A stretch of DNA of 64,000 nt from Mesorhizobium ciceri biovar biserrulae WSM1271 (GTDB lineage: Bacteria; Pseudomonadota; Alphaproteobacteria; Rhizobiales; Rhizobiaceae), in contig NC_014923.1 in assembly GCF_000185905.1 (NCBI RefSeq), positions 3,185,501 to 3,249,500 of the forward strand, written 5' to 3'. Made by a program: the position numbers and the translations under genes. A model generated the notes under the pieces. That model saw nothing but the letters and a program-made list of their open reading frames with translations. It had not been told where the DNA came from and made no database searches. Of this stretch, positions 1 through 8,503 are shown piece after piece (positions within the stretch are counted from its first letter, which is position 1; the number at the start of each line of letters is the position of its first letter).

Positions 1-271
1 CGACGGAGAGTGCCTTCGCCGCATCCTCTGTGAGGATGCAGACCGGGGCGTCATAGCCGTTCACCTTGCGGTGCAGAAAATTATCCGATCCGGCGTAGCG
101 GATGTCCTGGCGGATCGAGGGGTCGACATCGGCGAGCCGGACAAAGCCGGCGGGGAGTGGGTCAGCGAGAGCAGGGAGGGTGATTACCGGGACAAGGATT
201 GTTGCTGCCAGTGCTGAGGCTGCCGACAGGAAAGGATCGCGCGAGGCACCCCCCTCTGCCTTGCCAGGCAT
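1..271 (-). CDS. VanX-type D-alanyl-D-alanine dipeptidase, N-terminal part (runs off window)
   Basis: Only the first 90 codons are present. After an export-type hydrophobic stretch (about residues 15-33, ending in ALADP) the protein reads FVRLADVDPSIRQDIRYAG, then DNFLHRKVNGYD, the conserved opening of peptidase family M15D (VanX/DdpX), zinc enzymes that cleave D-Ala-D-Ala in the periplasm or cytosol. The catalytic His/Asp/Glu residues lie outside the window. The only in-frame ATG (269-271) falls inside the arm of a mobile-type repeat and has no properly spaced ribosome site, so the true start may be a rarer codon downstream or the repeat may have replaced the original 5' end. The neighbouring pbpC, on the same strand upstream, fits a peptidoglycan-related role. 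Family assignment is good; start uncertain. Confidence 0.75.
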   Translation of the reverse strand, partial: MPGKAEGGASRDPFLSAASALAATILVPVITLPALADPLPAGFVRLADVDPSIRQDIRYAGSDNFLHRKVNGYDAPVCILTEDAAKALSV

Positions 272-402
272 CTCCCCCGCAAGGGGGGAGATTGGCAGCT
301 TTGGCGTCCTGCTCCACCATTGATAACTGGCGAAAGCGGCAAGGACATCCGATCGCCCTCCTTGCGGGGGAGATCGCCGGCAGGCCAGAGGGGGGTGCCT
401 CG
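242..402. repeat. RIME-like 155-160 bp intergenic element with 17-bp perfect terminal inverted repeats
   Basis: The ends CGAGGCACCCCCCTCTG (242-258) and CAGAGGGGGGTGCCTCG (386-402) are perfect inverted repeats. Inside them are smaller palindromes of the form CTCCCCC...GGGGGAG. A homologous element of the same length lies at 58079-58233, in the opposite orientation, with the internal segment also recognisable (GGAGATTGGCAG, CTGGCGA). This structure matches rhizobial intergenic mosaic elements. It separates pbpC from the dipeptidase gene and overlaps the putative dipeptidase start codon. Confidence 0.8.
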
Positions 403-476
403 GAACAGGCATGGGTGAGTATCCTGCTATCCGCTGAGCCTGTGGAAAGCCAATTCCACGAATCGCTTGCAGCCGT

Positions 477-2558
477 CTATTCGACAAACACCTTCACGCT
501 CGCCGCACGTCCCGCGGCGTCGATGACGGTCAGCGTCGAATATCCAGCGCCGTCGGGCTGCCAGGTCGCGGTGCGGCGACGGTCGATGCCCACCAGCGGC
601 TTGCCGTTGGCCAGCCAGCGGAACGGCGCACGGCCGCCTTGCAGTTTCAGCACCAGCGGCGAGGCGTCGACCGAATTGGTGCCGAGATCGACGCGGGCGC
701 CGTCGGGCGGGAAGATGATGGTCGGTGCGGGTTCGGTCACTGTCGCCTGCACCAGACCGTCCGCTCCGGCGCCGAAGCGGGCGAGCGTCACCGGCAGGTC
801 CTCGCGCCTGGGGCTGAACAGTCCGGGCGGCTTGCCCGGCAAGGGGACGGCGACCAGGCCCGAGCGGACAAAACCCTCGAACAGGATGGGAGCGGCCGAG
901 ACATAACCGGACAGTCCGGGCACCGCGCCGGCGTCGGGACGGCCGACCCAGACACCGAGCACATAGCGGCCGTCGAAGCCGACCGACCACGCGTCGCGGT
1001 ACCCGTAGGACGTGCCGGTCTTGTAGGCAATGCCGCGCTGCAGGGCACCCTCGGGCGGCTTGACGCCCGACAGTATGTCGATGATCTGCCAGTTGGCCTG
1101 ACCGTCGAGGATGGTGGCGCTGGTGCGCTCGGCATTGGCCGGCTCGGTGCCGTCATGCAGCGTGTGCGTCTTGCCGCCATTGGCGAGCCCTGTGTAGAGC
1201 TGGACGAGGTCGCGCAGCGTGACGCCTACGCCGCCAAGGCCGATGGCCAGGCCCGGCGCCTCGTTGACCGGCAGTATGGGGCTGACGCCGGCCTGGCGGA
1301 AGCGCGCCATCAGCCGCGTTGGCCCGACCGCGTCGAGCACGCGGATCGCCGGCACGTTGAGCGACAGTTGCAGCGCTTGCCGGATGCTGACATCGCCCTG
1401 GTAGCCCATGTCGAAATTCTTCGGCCGGTAGCCGGAGAAATCGACAGGGCTGTCATCGATCAGCGTCTCCTGCGCCACCAGGCCCTGTTCGAAGGCAAGA
1501 CCGTAGATGAACGGCTTCAGCGTCGAGCCGGGCGAGCGGACGATCTTTGTCATGTCGATCCAGCCGGAGCGGTTGGCGTCGAAGAAATTGGCCGAGCCGA
1601 CTTCGCCGAGAATGTCGCCGGTGCGGGAGTCGGCCAGCACCATGGCGACCGACAGGCGAGGGCCGAGCTTGGTGGCGGCGTCCCTCGCCACCTGTTCCAA
1701 CCCTTCCTGGACGCTCTTGCGGATCGTCAGTTGCAAGGGCTGGCCGGGGACGGCCTTGGGCAGCATCGCATAGGCTGCATGCGCAGCGAGGGCCGGCAGG
1801 GTACGGCGCAGGCCCGAGACATCGTCGAGGGCGGCACGCGCGGCCTCGCGCTCGCCGAGCAGTCCGGAAGAGACCATGCGGGTCAGCACCCGGTCGCGGG
1901 CGGCGTGGGCGATCTTCAAATTGCGGTCGGGCCGGCGTTTTTCCGGCAGCTGCGGCAGGGCGACGAGCAGGGCGGATTCGGAAACGGTGAGCCGTTTCGG
2001 CTCCTTGCCGAAATAGGCCAGCGAGGCGGCGCGCACGCCTTCCAGATTGCCGCCATAAGGCGCCAGCGTGAGGTAGCGTTCGAGGATTTCGCGTTTCGAC
2101 AGCCGCCGTTCGATCTGGATGGCGCGCAGCATCTGCTTGATCTTGGAGCCGAGGCTGCGGCTTTCGCGCGGCTCGATCAGCCGGGCAAGCTGCATCGAAA
2201 GCGTCGAGCCGCCGGAAACGATGTGGCCGCTGGTGGCGAACTGGCCGGCGGCGCGCGCCAGCGCCAGCACGTCGACGCCCTCATGGTCCCAGAAACGTTT
2301 GTCTTCGTACGTGACCAGCATGTCGACGAATTGCTTGTCGACCTGGTCGAGCCGGGTTTCGAGCCGCCAGTAGCCGTCCGGCGTGGCGAAGGCGCGCAAC
2401 AACTGGCCGTCGCGGTCCTGGACTTCGGTGGAGACCGTGAGTTCGGCCGGAAGCGGGGGCGGGAAGGCGCGGTCGAGTTCCCAGAGGGACGCGGCGGAAA
2501 GGGCGAGGATGCCGGCGCACCCTGCCGCTCCAACAGCGAATTTGCGAAGCATCTTCAT
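477..2558 (-). CDS. pbpC: penicillin-binding protein 1C (bifunctional transglycosylase/transpeptidase)
   Basis: This inner-membrane enzyme polymerises and cross-links peptidoglycan in the periplasm. Order of parts in 693 residues: a membrane anchor (about 8-26); a GT51 glycosyltransferase with EDKRFWDHEG at 85-94 (catalytic Glu85), GGSTLSMQLAR at 116-126 and KREILERYLTLAPYGG at 155-170; a transpeptidase with S345-T-L-K348, S399-L-N401 and K513-T-G515; and a C-terminal BiPBP_C beta domain from about 605. All catalytic motifs are intact. It is a little shorter than E. coli PbpC (770). It lies downstream of the alpha-2-macroglobulin gene on the same strand, the association known in many proteobacteria, but a 127-bp repeat fills most of the gap between them. 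Confidence 0.95.
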   Translation of the reverse strand: MKMLRKFAVGAAGCAGILALSAASLWELDRAFPPPLPAELTVSTEVQDRDGQLLRAFATPDGYWRLETRLDQVDKQFVDMLVTYEDKRFWDHEGVDVLALARAAGQFATSGHIVSGGSTLSMQLARLIEPRESRSLGSKIKQMLRAIQIERRLSKREILERYLTLAPYGGNLEGVRAASLAYFGKEPKRLTVSESALLVALPQLPEKRRPDRNLKIAHAARDRVLTRMVSSGLLGEREAARAALDDVSGLRRTLPALAAHAAYAMLPKAVPGQPLQLTIRKSVQEGLEQVARDAATKLGPRLSVAMVLADSRTGDILGEVGSANFFDANRSGWIDMTKIVRSPGSTLKPFIYGLAFEQGLVAQETLIDDSPVDFSGYRPKNFDMGYQGDVSIRQALQLSLNVPAIRVLDAVGPTRLMARFRQAGVSPILPVNEAPGLAIGLGGVGVTLRDLVQLYTGLANGGKTHTLHDGTEPANAERTSATILDGQANWQIIDILSGVKPPEGALQRGIAYKTGTSYGYRDAWSVGFDGRYVLGVWVGRPDAGAVPGLSGYVSAAPILFEGFVRSGLVAVPLPGKPPGLFSPRREDLPVTLARFGAGADGLVQATVTEPAPTIIFPPDGARVDLGTNSVDASPLVLKLQGGRAPFRWLANGKPLVGIDRRRTATWQPDGAGYSTLTVIDAAGRAASVKVFVE

Positions 2559-2571
2559 GGCAGTAAAGATG

Positions 2572-2698
2572 CCCCCTCATCCGGCCGCTTCGCGGCCGCC
2601 TTCTCTCCGGTGGGGAGAAGAGACTGGCGCCAGCGCTGGCCGTCTCCTCTCCCCTCGGGGAGAGGTCGACCGAGCGAAGCGGAGGGCGGGTGAGGGGG
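2572..2698. repeat. mosaic GC-rich repeat between alpha-2-macroglobulin gene and pbpC
   Basis: A 127-bp element bounded by CCCCCTCA (2572-2579) and TGAGGGGG (2691-2698). Each half holds a short hairpin (CTTCTCTCC...GGGGAGAAG and CTCTCCCC..GGGGAGAG) and CGAAGCGG-type sequence. The right half recurs at 52103-52161. It occupies nearly all the space between the two genes and may act as a transcript-stabilising or terminating structure. Confidence 0.75.
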
Positions 2699-2732
2699 CA
2701 CTTTGCTCATCGCGTCCATCACCATCAGCGCC

Positions 2733-5700
2733 TTACGGCGCCTTGATCTCCATCATGCCGGTGGCGGTGCGGGCCGAGTATTGCGGCCGATACATGTCTT
2801 CCACCGTTGCCGCGGGGTGCGCATAGGTACCCGGCGTCACGGCGCGCACGACATAGGCGAGGGTCAGATTGTGGTCGTGGTCGCCGTCGGCCGGGTTGAA
2901 TGCCGCGACGAAACGGTCGTCGCGGAATTCGAGATGGGCCGCATCGGTCTGCGCCAGCCACGAGAAGTTCGTCAACTGGGCGCTGGAGACCAGGCCGGGA
3001 TTGTCGATCTCGAAGCCGGCCGGCAACAGGTCGGTGACCAGCAGGCGCGATGGCCATGTGTTCTGCTCGTTGACCTTGAGCACGACGACATAGCGTTCGT
3101 TCTGCGTCGCCTCGGTGACATTGGCCTCGGTGCCGTCGAGCTTGTAGTAGGTGCGGCTGATGGTGAAGCCATCGCCGCCGGCCGGCAGGGGCTGGACCGG
3201 CGACGCCACCGTGGTGACGACGGCCTGCAGCGGGGTCTTGCCGGTGTTGGCGATGGTCAGCGGGCTGTCGACAAGGTCAGAGCCTTCGACCTGGTCGGAG
3301 TAGCCGCCGGAATGTGCCGCGCCATTGACGGTCAGCGTGATCGTATCATTGCCTTCTTTCAGCGCGCGGGCCGCCAGCAGCATCCAGGATTCGTCCTGGG
3401 TGCTGGTCCAGCGGGCTTCGGCGCGTTCCCTGGTCACCAGCCTGATCAGCTCCGGCACGATTGTCGGTACCGGCTTGGATTCCGCCGCCAACGCCAGCAT
3501 CGCCGCGCCATCACGCAGCCGCGAACCGTAGTCGGAGCGGTAGTAGTCGTAGTCGGTGGTCGACTTGGCCAACTGCAGGGCAGTCTTGAACGTCGATTCC
3601 GCACGCGGTGTATCGCCGTAGAGCGCCAGGCTTGCCGCCAGCTGGGCAACGGCCATCGGGCTGGAAAAAGCTTCGAGCTGCGTGTCCGCATAGTAGCGCA
3701 GGTCGCCGATCGAGGCCTTCTTTTTGCGGGCCAGAACGTAGAGGGCGTAGGCGATCTCGCTGCCCCGGTCCTGGACGCTCTGGTCGTAGCCGAGTGAGTT
3801 CTGCAGGTTGCTGAGCGCCTGGTTCATGGCCAGGCTCGGCACGTCGTATTTCTGCTCGCGCGCCCTGGTCAGGAAGTCGGTGACATAGGCATCGAGCCAC
3901 AGATCGCCGGAGCCCGGCCCCCACAGGCCGAAGCTGCCGCCCGAGGCCTGATAGCTCAGAACCTTGTAGATGGCGTCCTGGATGCGGCCATGGATATCTG
4001 GATCGCTGGCCATGCCGATGCCTGACGCCAATTCATTGACGTAGAGAAGCGGCATGGCGCGGCTGGTGGTCTGCTCGGCGCACCCATAGGGGTAGCGGTC
4101 GAGCGTCATCAGCAGCGAAGGCACGTCGAAGGCGGCAGCCTGCGAAACGCCGACGCTGACAGAGGCGCCGTCGAGCAGGCTTGCCGCGAGCAGCTCCTTG
4201 TCGACGCGAAGCGCGCCGCCATCGCCCTTGAGGTCGACCACCAGGCGGGTGGTGACCGGTAATTGCGCCGGGCGCACCGGCACATAGAGCGTCTGCTCGA
4301 CCTTGGTGCCGTCGGCATGGGCAAGCTTGATGGTGAGCGAGGCATTGCCGGCCGTCTGAGCGATCAGCGGCACGGTTAGCGTCTGGCGCTTGCCCTGGGC
4401 GAGCGTCAGCTTCTGGGGCAGGGGCTTGTCGCCCGTCGACAGGTCGCCCGTCGTTTCGATCGAGAACGCATAGTCGCCGGCCGGACCATCGGTGTCGGCG
4501 ACGTCGAGGCGCATAACGGCGGCGTCACCAGGCGCCAGGAAGCGCGGCAGGCCGGCGGTGATGACCACGGGATCGCGCACGATCACGTCGGACTGGGCGT
4601 GGCCGACCGCGTCCTTGGTCCAGGCGACGGCCATGACGCGCACGGTGCCGTTGAACTGCGGGATGTCGAAGTCGACCCGCGCCTTGCCGTCGGCGTCAAG
4701 CTCGACGACGCCGGAGAAGAAGGCGACCAGCTTTTCGGTCGGCGGGCTGCCTTGCGCCTGCATGTTGGCGCCGTCGCCGCCGGTCCTGAGCTTGCCGGCG
4801 TTGCCCAGAGAACCGTCGATCAGGCGACCGTAGATGTCGCGGATTTCCATGCCCAGCATGCGCTGGCCGAAGAACCAGTTCTCCGGATCCGGCGCCTTGT
4901 AGCTGGTCAGGTTGAGGATGCCGACATCGACGGCGGCAACCATGACATAGGCATTGCTGCCCGGCTGCACGCCGGCGACCGAAACCGGGATCGACAGCTG
5001 CTGGCGCGGCATGGTCTTGTCCGGTGGCGTCAAGGTGATGGCTAGCTTCTTCGAACCCGGATCGACCTTCAGCCATTTCACGCCGATGGCGCGGGCCGGC
5101 ATGCGCGTCTCCTGCGCATCGCCCGGCCGGAACAGGGTTGCGGTGACATAGGCGCCGGCGCCCCAGTCGTCGCCGACCGGAATGTCGACGGTGCTGCCGC
5201 CGGCCGGCACTGACGCCGTGATGGTCTTCAACAGCTTGTCGGAGCCGATGTTGATCAAGAGTTCGCCGGCAAAATGCGGCGAGATTTTCAGCTTGGCCAC
5301 TTCGCCGGCGGCATAATTGTCCTTGTCGAGGGCGATTTCGAGGCCGTCAGGCGTTTCGGTGGTGGTCGAGGAGACATACCAGCCGGCGTCGAACTCGTAG
5401 CTGGTCGCCGGTCCTTCGGGATCGGCGGTTTCAACCTCGAGCCTGTACTGACCCCAATCGACCGGCACGGAGACCGTTGCGTCGCCGTCGGCGTTGAGGT
5501 CGACCTGGCCGTTGGCGATCGACTTGGTGAAGGTCACCGGCTCGTAATTCCACGAATTGTTGGAGCGGTACCACTGGTAATTGCGTTCGACCTTGACCAG
5601 CGTCCATTGCGCGCCTTTCAGCGCCTCACGCTTGCCGTCGGGATCGACGGCGATCAGGCTGAACTTGGCCGTGCCGCCCTGCGGCACTTCATTGTCGGCG

Positions 5701-8231
5701 AAATCCGGACGAATGCCGATCATATGGCCCTGCGGGCGGATGCCGATGTTGAGCGAGCGCTCGATGGCGCGGCCGCCGGTTTCACGCATCCTGACCGTCA
5801 CCTTGGCGTCGACCAGCTTGGTGGTCGAGGGCAGTTGGTCGACGGAGACCGGGAAGGTCACCTTGCCGTCATCGCCAACCACCGGCAGATCGGCGAGGGG
5901 GGTGACCGTGGGTTCGGCCGACTGCTCGTCGGCGAGACCGAAGGAAAAGCCCTGGAAACGGTCCCAGTCGCGCGACGTCGACAGCGTCAGCTCGCCTTCC
6001 AGCGCCAAGCCTGCTGCCGGCGCGCCATAGAGGAAGCGGCCGTCAATGTCGATGTTGGCGGTTTCGCCTTGGGCGATTTCCTGCTTGTCGGCCTTCATGT
6101 CGAATTCGATGCGATCCGGCACGAAATCCTCGACCAGGAACATCTGGCTGGCCACCGCGGGCTGCTTGGGATCGGTGTAGATCGACACCGACCAGGTGCC
6201 GCGCATGGCGTTGGGGGCGAGCGGCAGGTCGACGGCATGGCCGCCGGCCGATGCGCCGTCGCTGACGATACGGCGGTCCTCGACGCCGTCGGGGCGCGAG
6301 AAGATGAAGGTCAACGGCAGGTTTTCGACCGCCTTGGCGGCACCGTCGCGAGCAAGTGCGGCGACATGAACATCCTCGCCGGCGCGGTAGATACCGCGTT
6401 CGGTCCAGGCATAGACGTCGAGCGCACCTGGCGCCGCGCGCCCGGTGACGCCGCGGTCGGACAGGTCGAAGCCGGCCCGGCCCATGTCGAGGAAGACGAA
6501 GTCATTGTCGCCCTGCTTTGCCATCAGCACGGCCGGCACCATGCCGCCGTCGCCGCGCGTCAGGCCGGGGTTGAAGACGGCATGGCCGTCGGCATCCGAC
6601 GTCGCCGTGCCCAGAACCTCATTGTTCCTGGCGACCAGCGTCAGTTCGGCGCCGGCGATCGGCTTGGCGCTGCCCAGCGAACGGGCAAAGACATTGAGCC
6701 CGTCCTGACCGGTATAGGTCGACAGGCCGATGTCGGAGACGACGAACCATTGCGTGGCCATCGAGTTGTAGTCGTCGCTCTTGTCGTTGACGGCCTGGGC
6801 GGTCAGCACGTAGACGCCGGGCTTGCGCTGCGGCACCGCCTGGTCGACCGGGAAGGAGGTGGTGACCTCCTTGTTGAGGTCATTGGCGATGTCGAGCTGG
6901 CCTTGCCAGACCGGCGCGCCCATCTGCTCGGAAATGTTGGAGATGTCATAGCCGTCCAGCTGGTGCAGGAACTGGTAGCCCGACAGAAGCTGGGCGAGCG
7001 AACGATCGCCGATGCGATAGAGCTTCATCTCGGCAGCGTTCATGTTGACGGTAACGATCGGAATGCCACGGCGCGCGCCGGCCGGCAGCACGAAGCTATC
7101 ACCGGTGAAGCGGGCGGACGGTGCGCGGTCCTGGACATAGATCGACAGCACCACGGGTGCCGCGGTCACTTCGCCGATTGCCGCCGGCAGGCCGGCGCGG
7201 AAGGTGACGTCGTAGTGCTGGCCATGCTCCAGCCCTTCGACGCAGATCTGCTTGTCCTTGGCCTGGACGCCCTTGGGCGGTGCATTGTCGACGGTGACGA
7301 ATTGCGCGTAATCGACGCCGGTCTTGACCAGATCCTCGGAGAATTGCGCGCAGATGCGCGGCGCGCTGGTGTCGGCGTCGATGGTGTGGTCGATAACGCG
7401 GAAACCCTTGCGCGCCTTCAGATCGGCATAGTCGGCCTGGACCGCCGGCGACGGGTTCAGGGCAAGGCTCGCCTCATAGGCCTGTAGCGCCGGCCGGTAG
7501 AGATCGCGCTTGTCGAGGCCGTTGCCGAGCAGCGCCAGCACTTCGGCGCGCGTCTTGGTGGTGCGCAGTAGTTTATAGGCATTGAATGCGGCCGAAGTGC
7601 CGTTCGTCGGCAAAGTGGAAGCTTCGGATGTGCTGGCGGCGGGCTGCACGGCCAGCGTTTCACGCGCCAGGTTGAGCCAGAGCTGGCCATCATCGGGCAG
7701 TACCGAGACAGCGGCCTCGTATTTCAGCATGGCGGAGCGGTGGTCGCCGGTCAGCACGGCCTGTTCGGCGGCACTCAGCAAGGCAGCCATGCCTTCTGTC
7801 GGCTTGTCATAGGCCGGGCCGAGCAGCTTGTTGCGGTATTGCTGGGCCTGGTCGGCCATCCAGTTGGGGAAGAAGGCGAGTTCCGGCGGCGCGCCGATAT
7901 CAGGATCGCCATCGATGTTGACGACCTTGCCGGCGACCGCGCCATTGAAGGTTTTCAACTGGTTGTAGTCGGATTTGAGGAAGCACCATTTGGCCTTTTT
8001 ATTGTAGGTGAAGGCGCGGCAGGCCGGGTCTCCCAGGCATGTCGTCTTGCACTGGTCGATTGTCACATTCTGGTCGGACCTGAGATCAAAGCCGAAATAA
8101 TCGGAATTGTCCGTTGTCGCGATACGCCGGGCTTCGGCCGCCTGCGAGACGCTGCTCCAGGCCAGGACATTGGCCCAGGCAAAAAACAGGAGAATCAGAA
8201 TCGAAAGACCACGAGCCGCGCGCATTGCCAT
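2733..8231 (-). CDS. bacterial alpha-2-macroglobulin with N-terminal PAN/Apple domain
   Basis: A very large (1832 aa) exported protein of the bacterial alpha-2-macroglobulin family (ECAM/YfhM type), thought to trap foreign proteases in the periplasm in partnership with PBP1C. The signal peptide is residues 1-32 with no lipobox, unlike lipoprotein YfhM. Residues about 35-103 form a PAN/Apple-like module with Cys61, Cys65, Cys71 and Cys83; a TPR-like helical piece follows (about 148-195), then MG/bait-region beta domains. The thioester motif YGCAEQ is intact, with Cys1384 and Gln1387, followed by the helical thioester domain and a receptor-binding-like C terminus. The ATG has a strong site (GGAGGGG, 4 nt spacing). 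It is transcribed toward pbpC. Confidence 0.93.
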   Translation of the reverse strand: MAMRAARGLSILILLFFAWANVLAWSSVSQAAEARRIATTDNSDYFGFDLRSDQNVTIDQCKTTCLGDPACRAFTYNKKAKWCFLKSDYNQLKTFNGAVAGKVVNIDGDPDIGAPPELAFFPNWMADQAQQYRNKLLGPAYDKPTEGMAALLSAAEQAVLTGDHRSAMLKYEAAVSVLPDDGQLWLNLARETLAVQPAASTSEASTLPTNGTSAAFNAYKLLRTTKTRAEVLALLGNGLDKRDLYRPALQAYEASLALNPSPAVQADYADLKARKGFRVIDHTIDADTSAPRICAQFSEDLVKTGVDYAQFVTVDNAPPKGVQAKDKQICVEGLEHGQHYDVTFRAGLPAAIGEVTAAPVVLSIYVQDRAPSARFTGDSFVLPAGARRGIPIVTVNMNAAEMKLYRIGDRSLAQLLSGYQFLHQLDGYDISNISEQMGAPVWQGQLDIANDLNKEVTTSFPVDQAVPQRKPGVYVLTAQAVNDKSDDYNSMATQWFVVSDIGLSTYTGQDGLNVFARSLGSAKPIAGAELTLVARNNEVLGTATSDADGHAVFNPGLTRGDGGMVPAVLMAKQGDNDFVFLDMGRAGFDLSDRGVTGRAAPGALDVYAWTERGIYRAGEDVHVAALARDGAAKAVENLPLTFIFSRPDGVEDRRIVSDGASAGGHAVDLPLAPNAMRGTWSVSIYTDPKQPAVASQMFLVEDFVPDRIEFDMKADKQEIAQGETANIDIDGRFLYGAPAAGLALEGELTLSTSRDWDRFQGFSFGLADEQSAEPTVTPLADLPVVGDDGKVTFPVSVDQLPSTTKLVDAKVTVRMRETGGRAIERSLNIGIRPQGHMIGIRPDFADNEVPQGGTAKFSLIAVDPDGKREALKGAQWTLVKVERNYQWYRSNNSWNYEPVTFTKSIANGQVDLNADGDATVSVPVDWGQYRLEVETADPEGPATSYEFDAGWYVSSTTTETPDGLEIALDKDNYAAGEVAKLKISPHFAGELLINIGSDKLLKTITASVPAGGSTVDIPVGDDWGAGAYVTATLFRPGDAQETRMPARAIGVKWLKVDPGSKKLAITLTPPDKTMPRQQLSIPVSVAGVQPGSNAYVMVAAVDVGILNLTSYKAPDPENWFFGQRMLGMEIRDIYGRLIDGSLGNAGKLRTGGDGANMQAQGSPPTEKLVAFFSGVVELDADGKARVDFDIPQFNGTVRVMAVAWTKDAVGHAQSDVIVRDPVVITAGLPRFLAPGDAAVMRLDVADTDGPAGDYAFSIETTGDLSTGDKPLPQKLTLAQGKRQTLTVPLIAQTAGNASLTIKLAHADGTKVEQTLYVPVRPAQLPVTTRLVVDLKGDGGALRVDKELLAASLLDGASVSVGVSQAAAFDVPSLLMTLDRYPYGCAEQTTSRAMPLLYVNELASGIGMASDPDIHGRIQDAIYKVLSYQASGGSFGLWGPGSGDLWLDAYVTDFLTRAREQKYDVPSLAMNQALSNLQNSLGYDQSVQDRGSEIAYALYVLARKKKASIGDLRYYADTQLEAFSSPMAVAQLAASLALYGDTPRAESTFKTALQLAKSTTDYDYYRSDYGSRLRDGAAMLALAAESKPVPTIVPELIRLVTRERAEARWTSTQDESWMLLAARALKEGNDTITLTVNGAAHSGGYSDQVEGSDLVDSPLTIANTGKTPLQAVVTTVASPVQPLPAGGDGFTISRTYYKLDGTEANVTEATQNERYVVVLKVNEQNTWPSRLLVTDLLPAGFEIDNPGLVSSAQLTNFSWLAQTDAAHLEFRDDRFVAAFNPADGDHDHNLTLAYVVRAVTPGTYAHPAATVEDMYRPQYSARTATGMMEIKAP

Positions 8232-8503
8232 AACACCCCTCCAGACACAGCTGACGTCCGGGCATGATCAAGCTTCAGTCAGGCTTGTCAACACAAGGAC
8301 GCGGCAGGGGTCCGCCTGCCAACGGTTTCCTTTCCGGTCGATGACCGGTAGTACCTCCATAGGACAGGGGATCACGCTTTCTTGCGGCGACGCAAAAGGT
8401 GTGAATTCCAAGCCCGTCCTATTTCAGACAATTGGATTGTGGCCCCTTTACGAGCGCTTCAGAACTTCATTCCAATTTTAGTTTTGTAACCTAGGTTGTC
8501 TTA

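Noticed and set aside
639..2693. Long open frame on the plus strand opposite pbpC
   Set aside because: It is the complement of a gene with intact catalytic motifs; composition is rich in Arg/Gly/Ala/Gln without any domain, typical of a GC-rich shadow frame.
5274..7487. 737-codon open frame opposite the alpha-2-macroglobulin gene
   Set aside because: Antisense shadow of a gene with clear family motifs; no ribosome site or domain.
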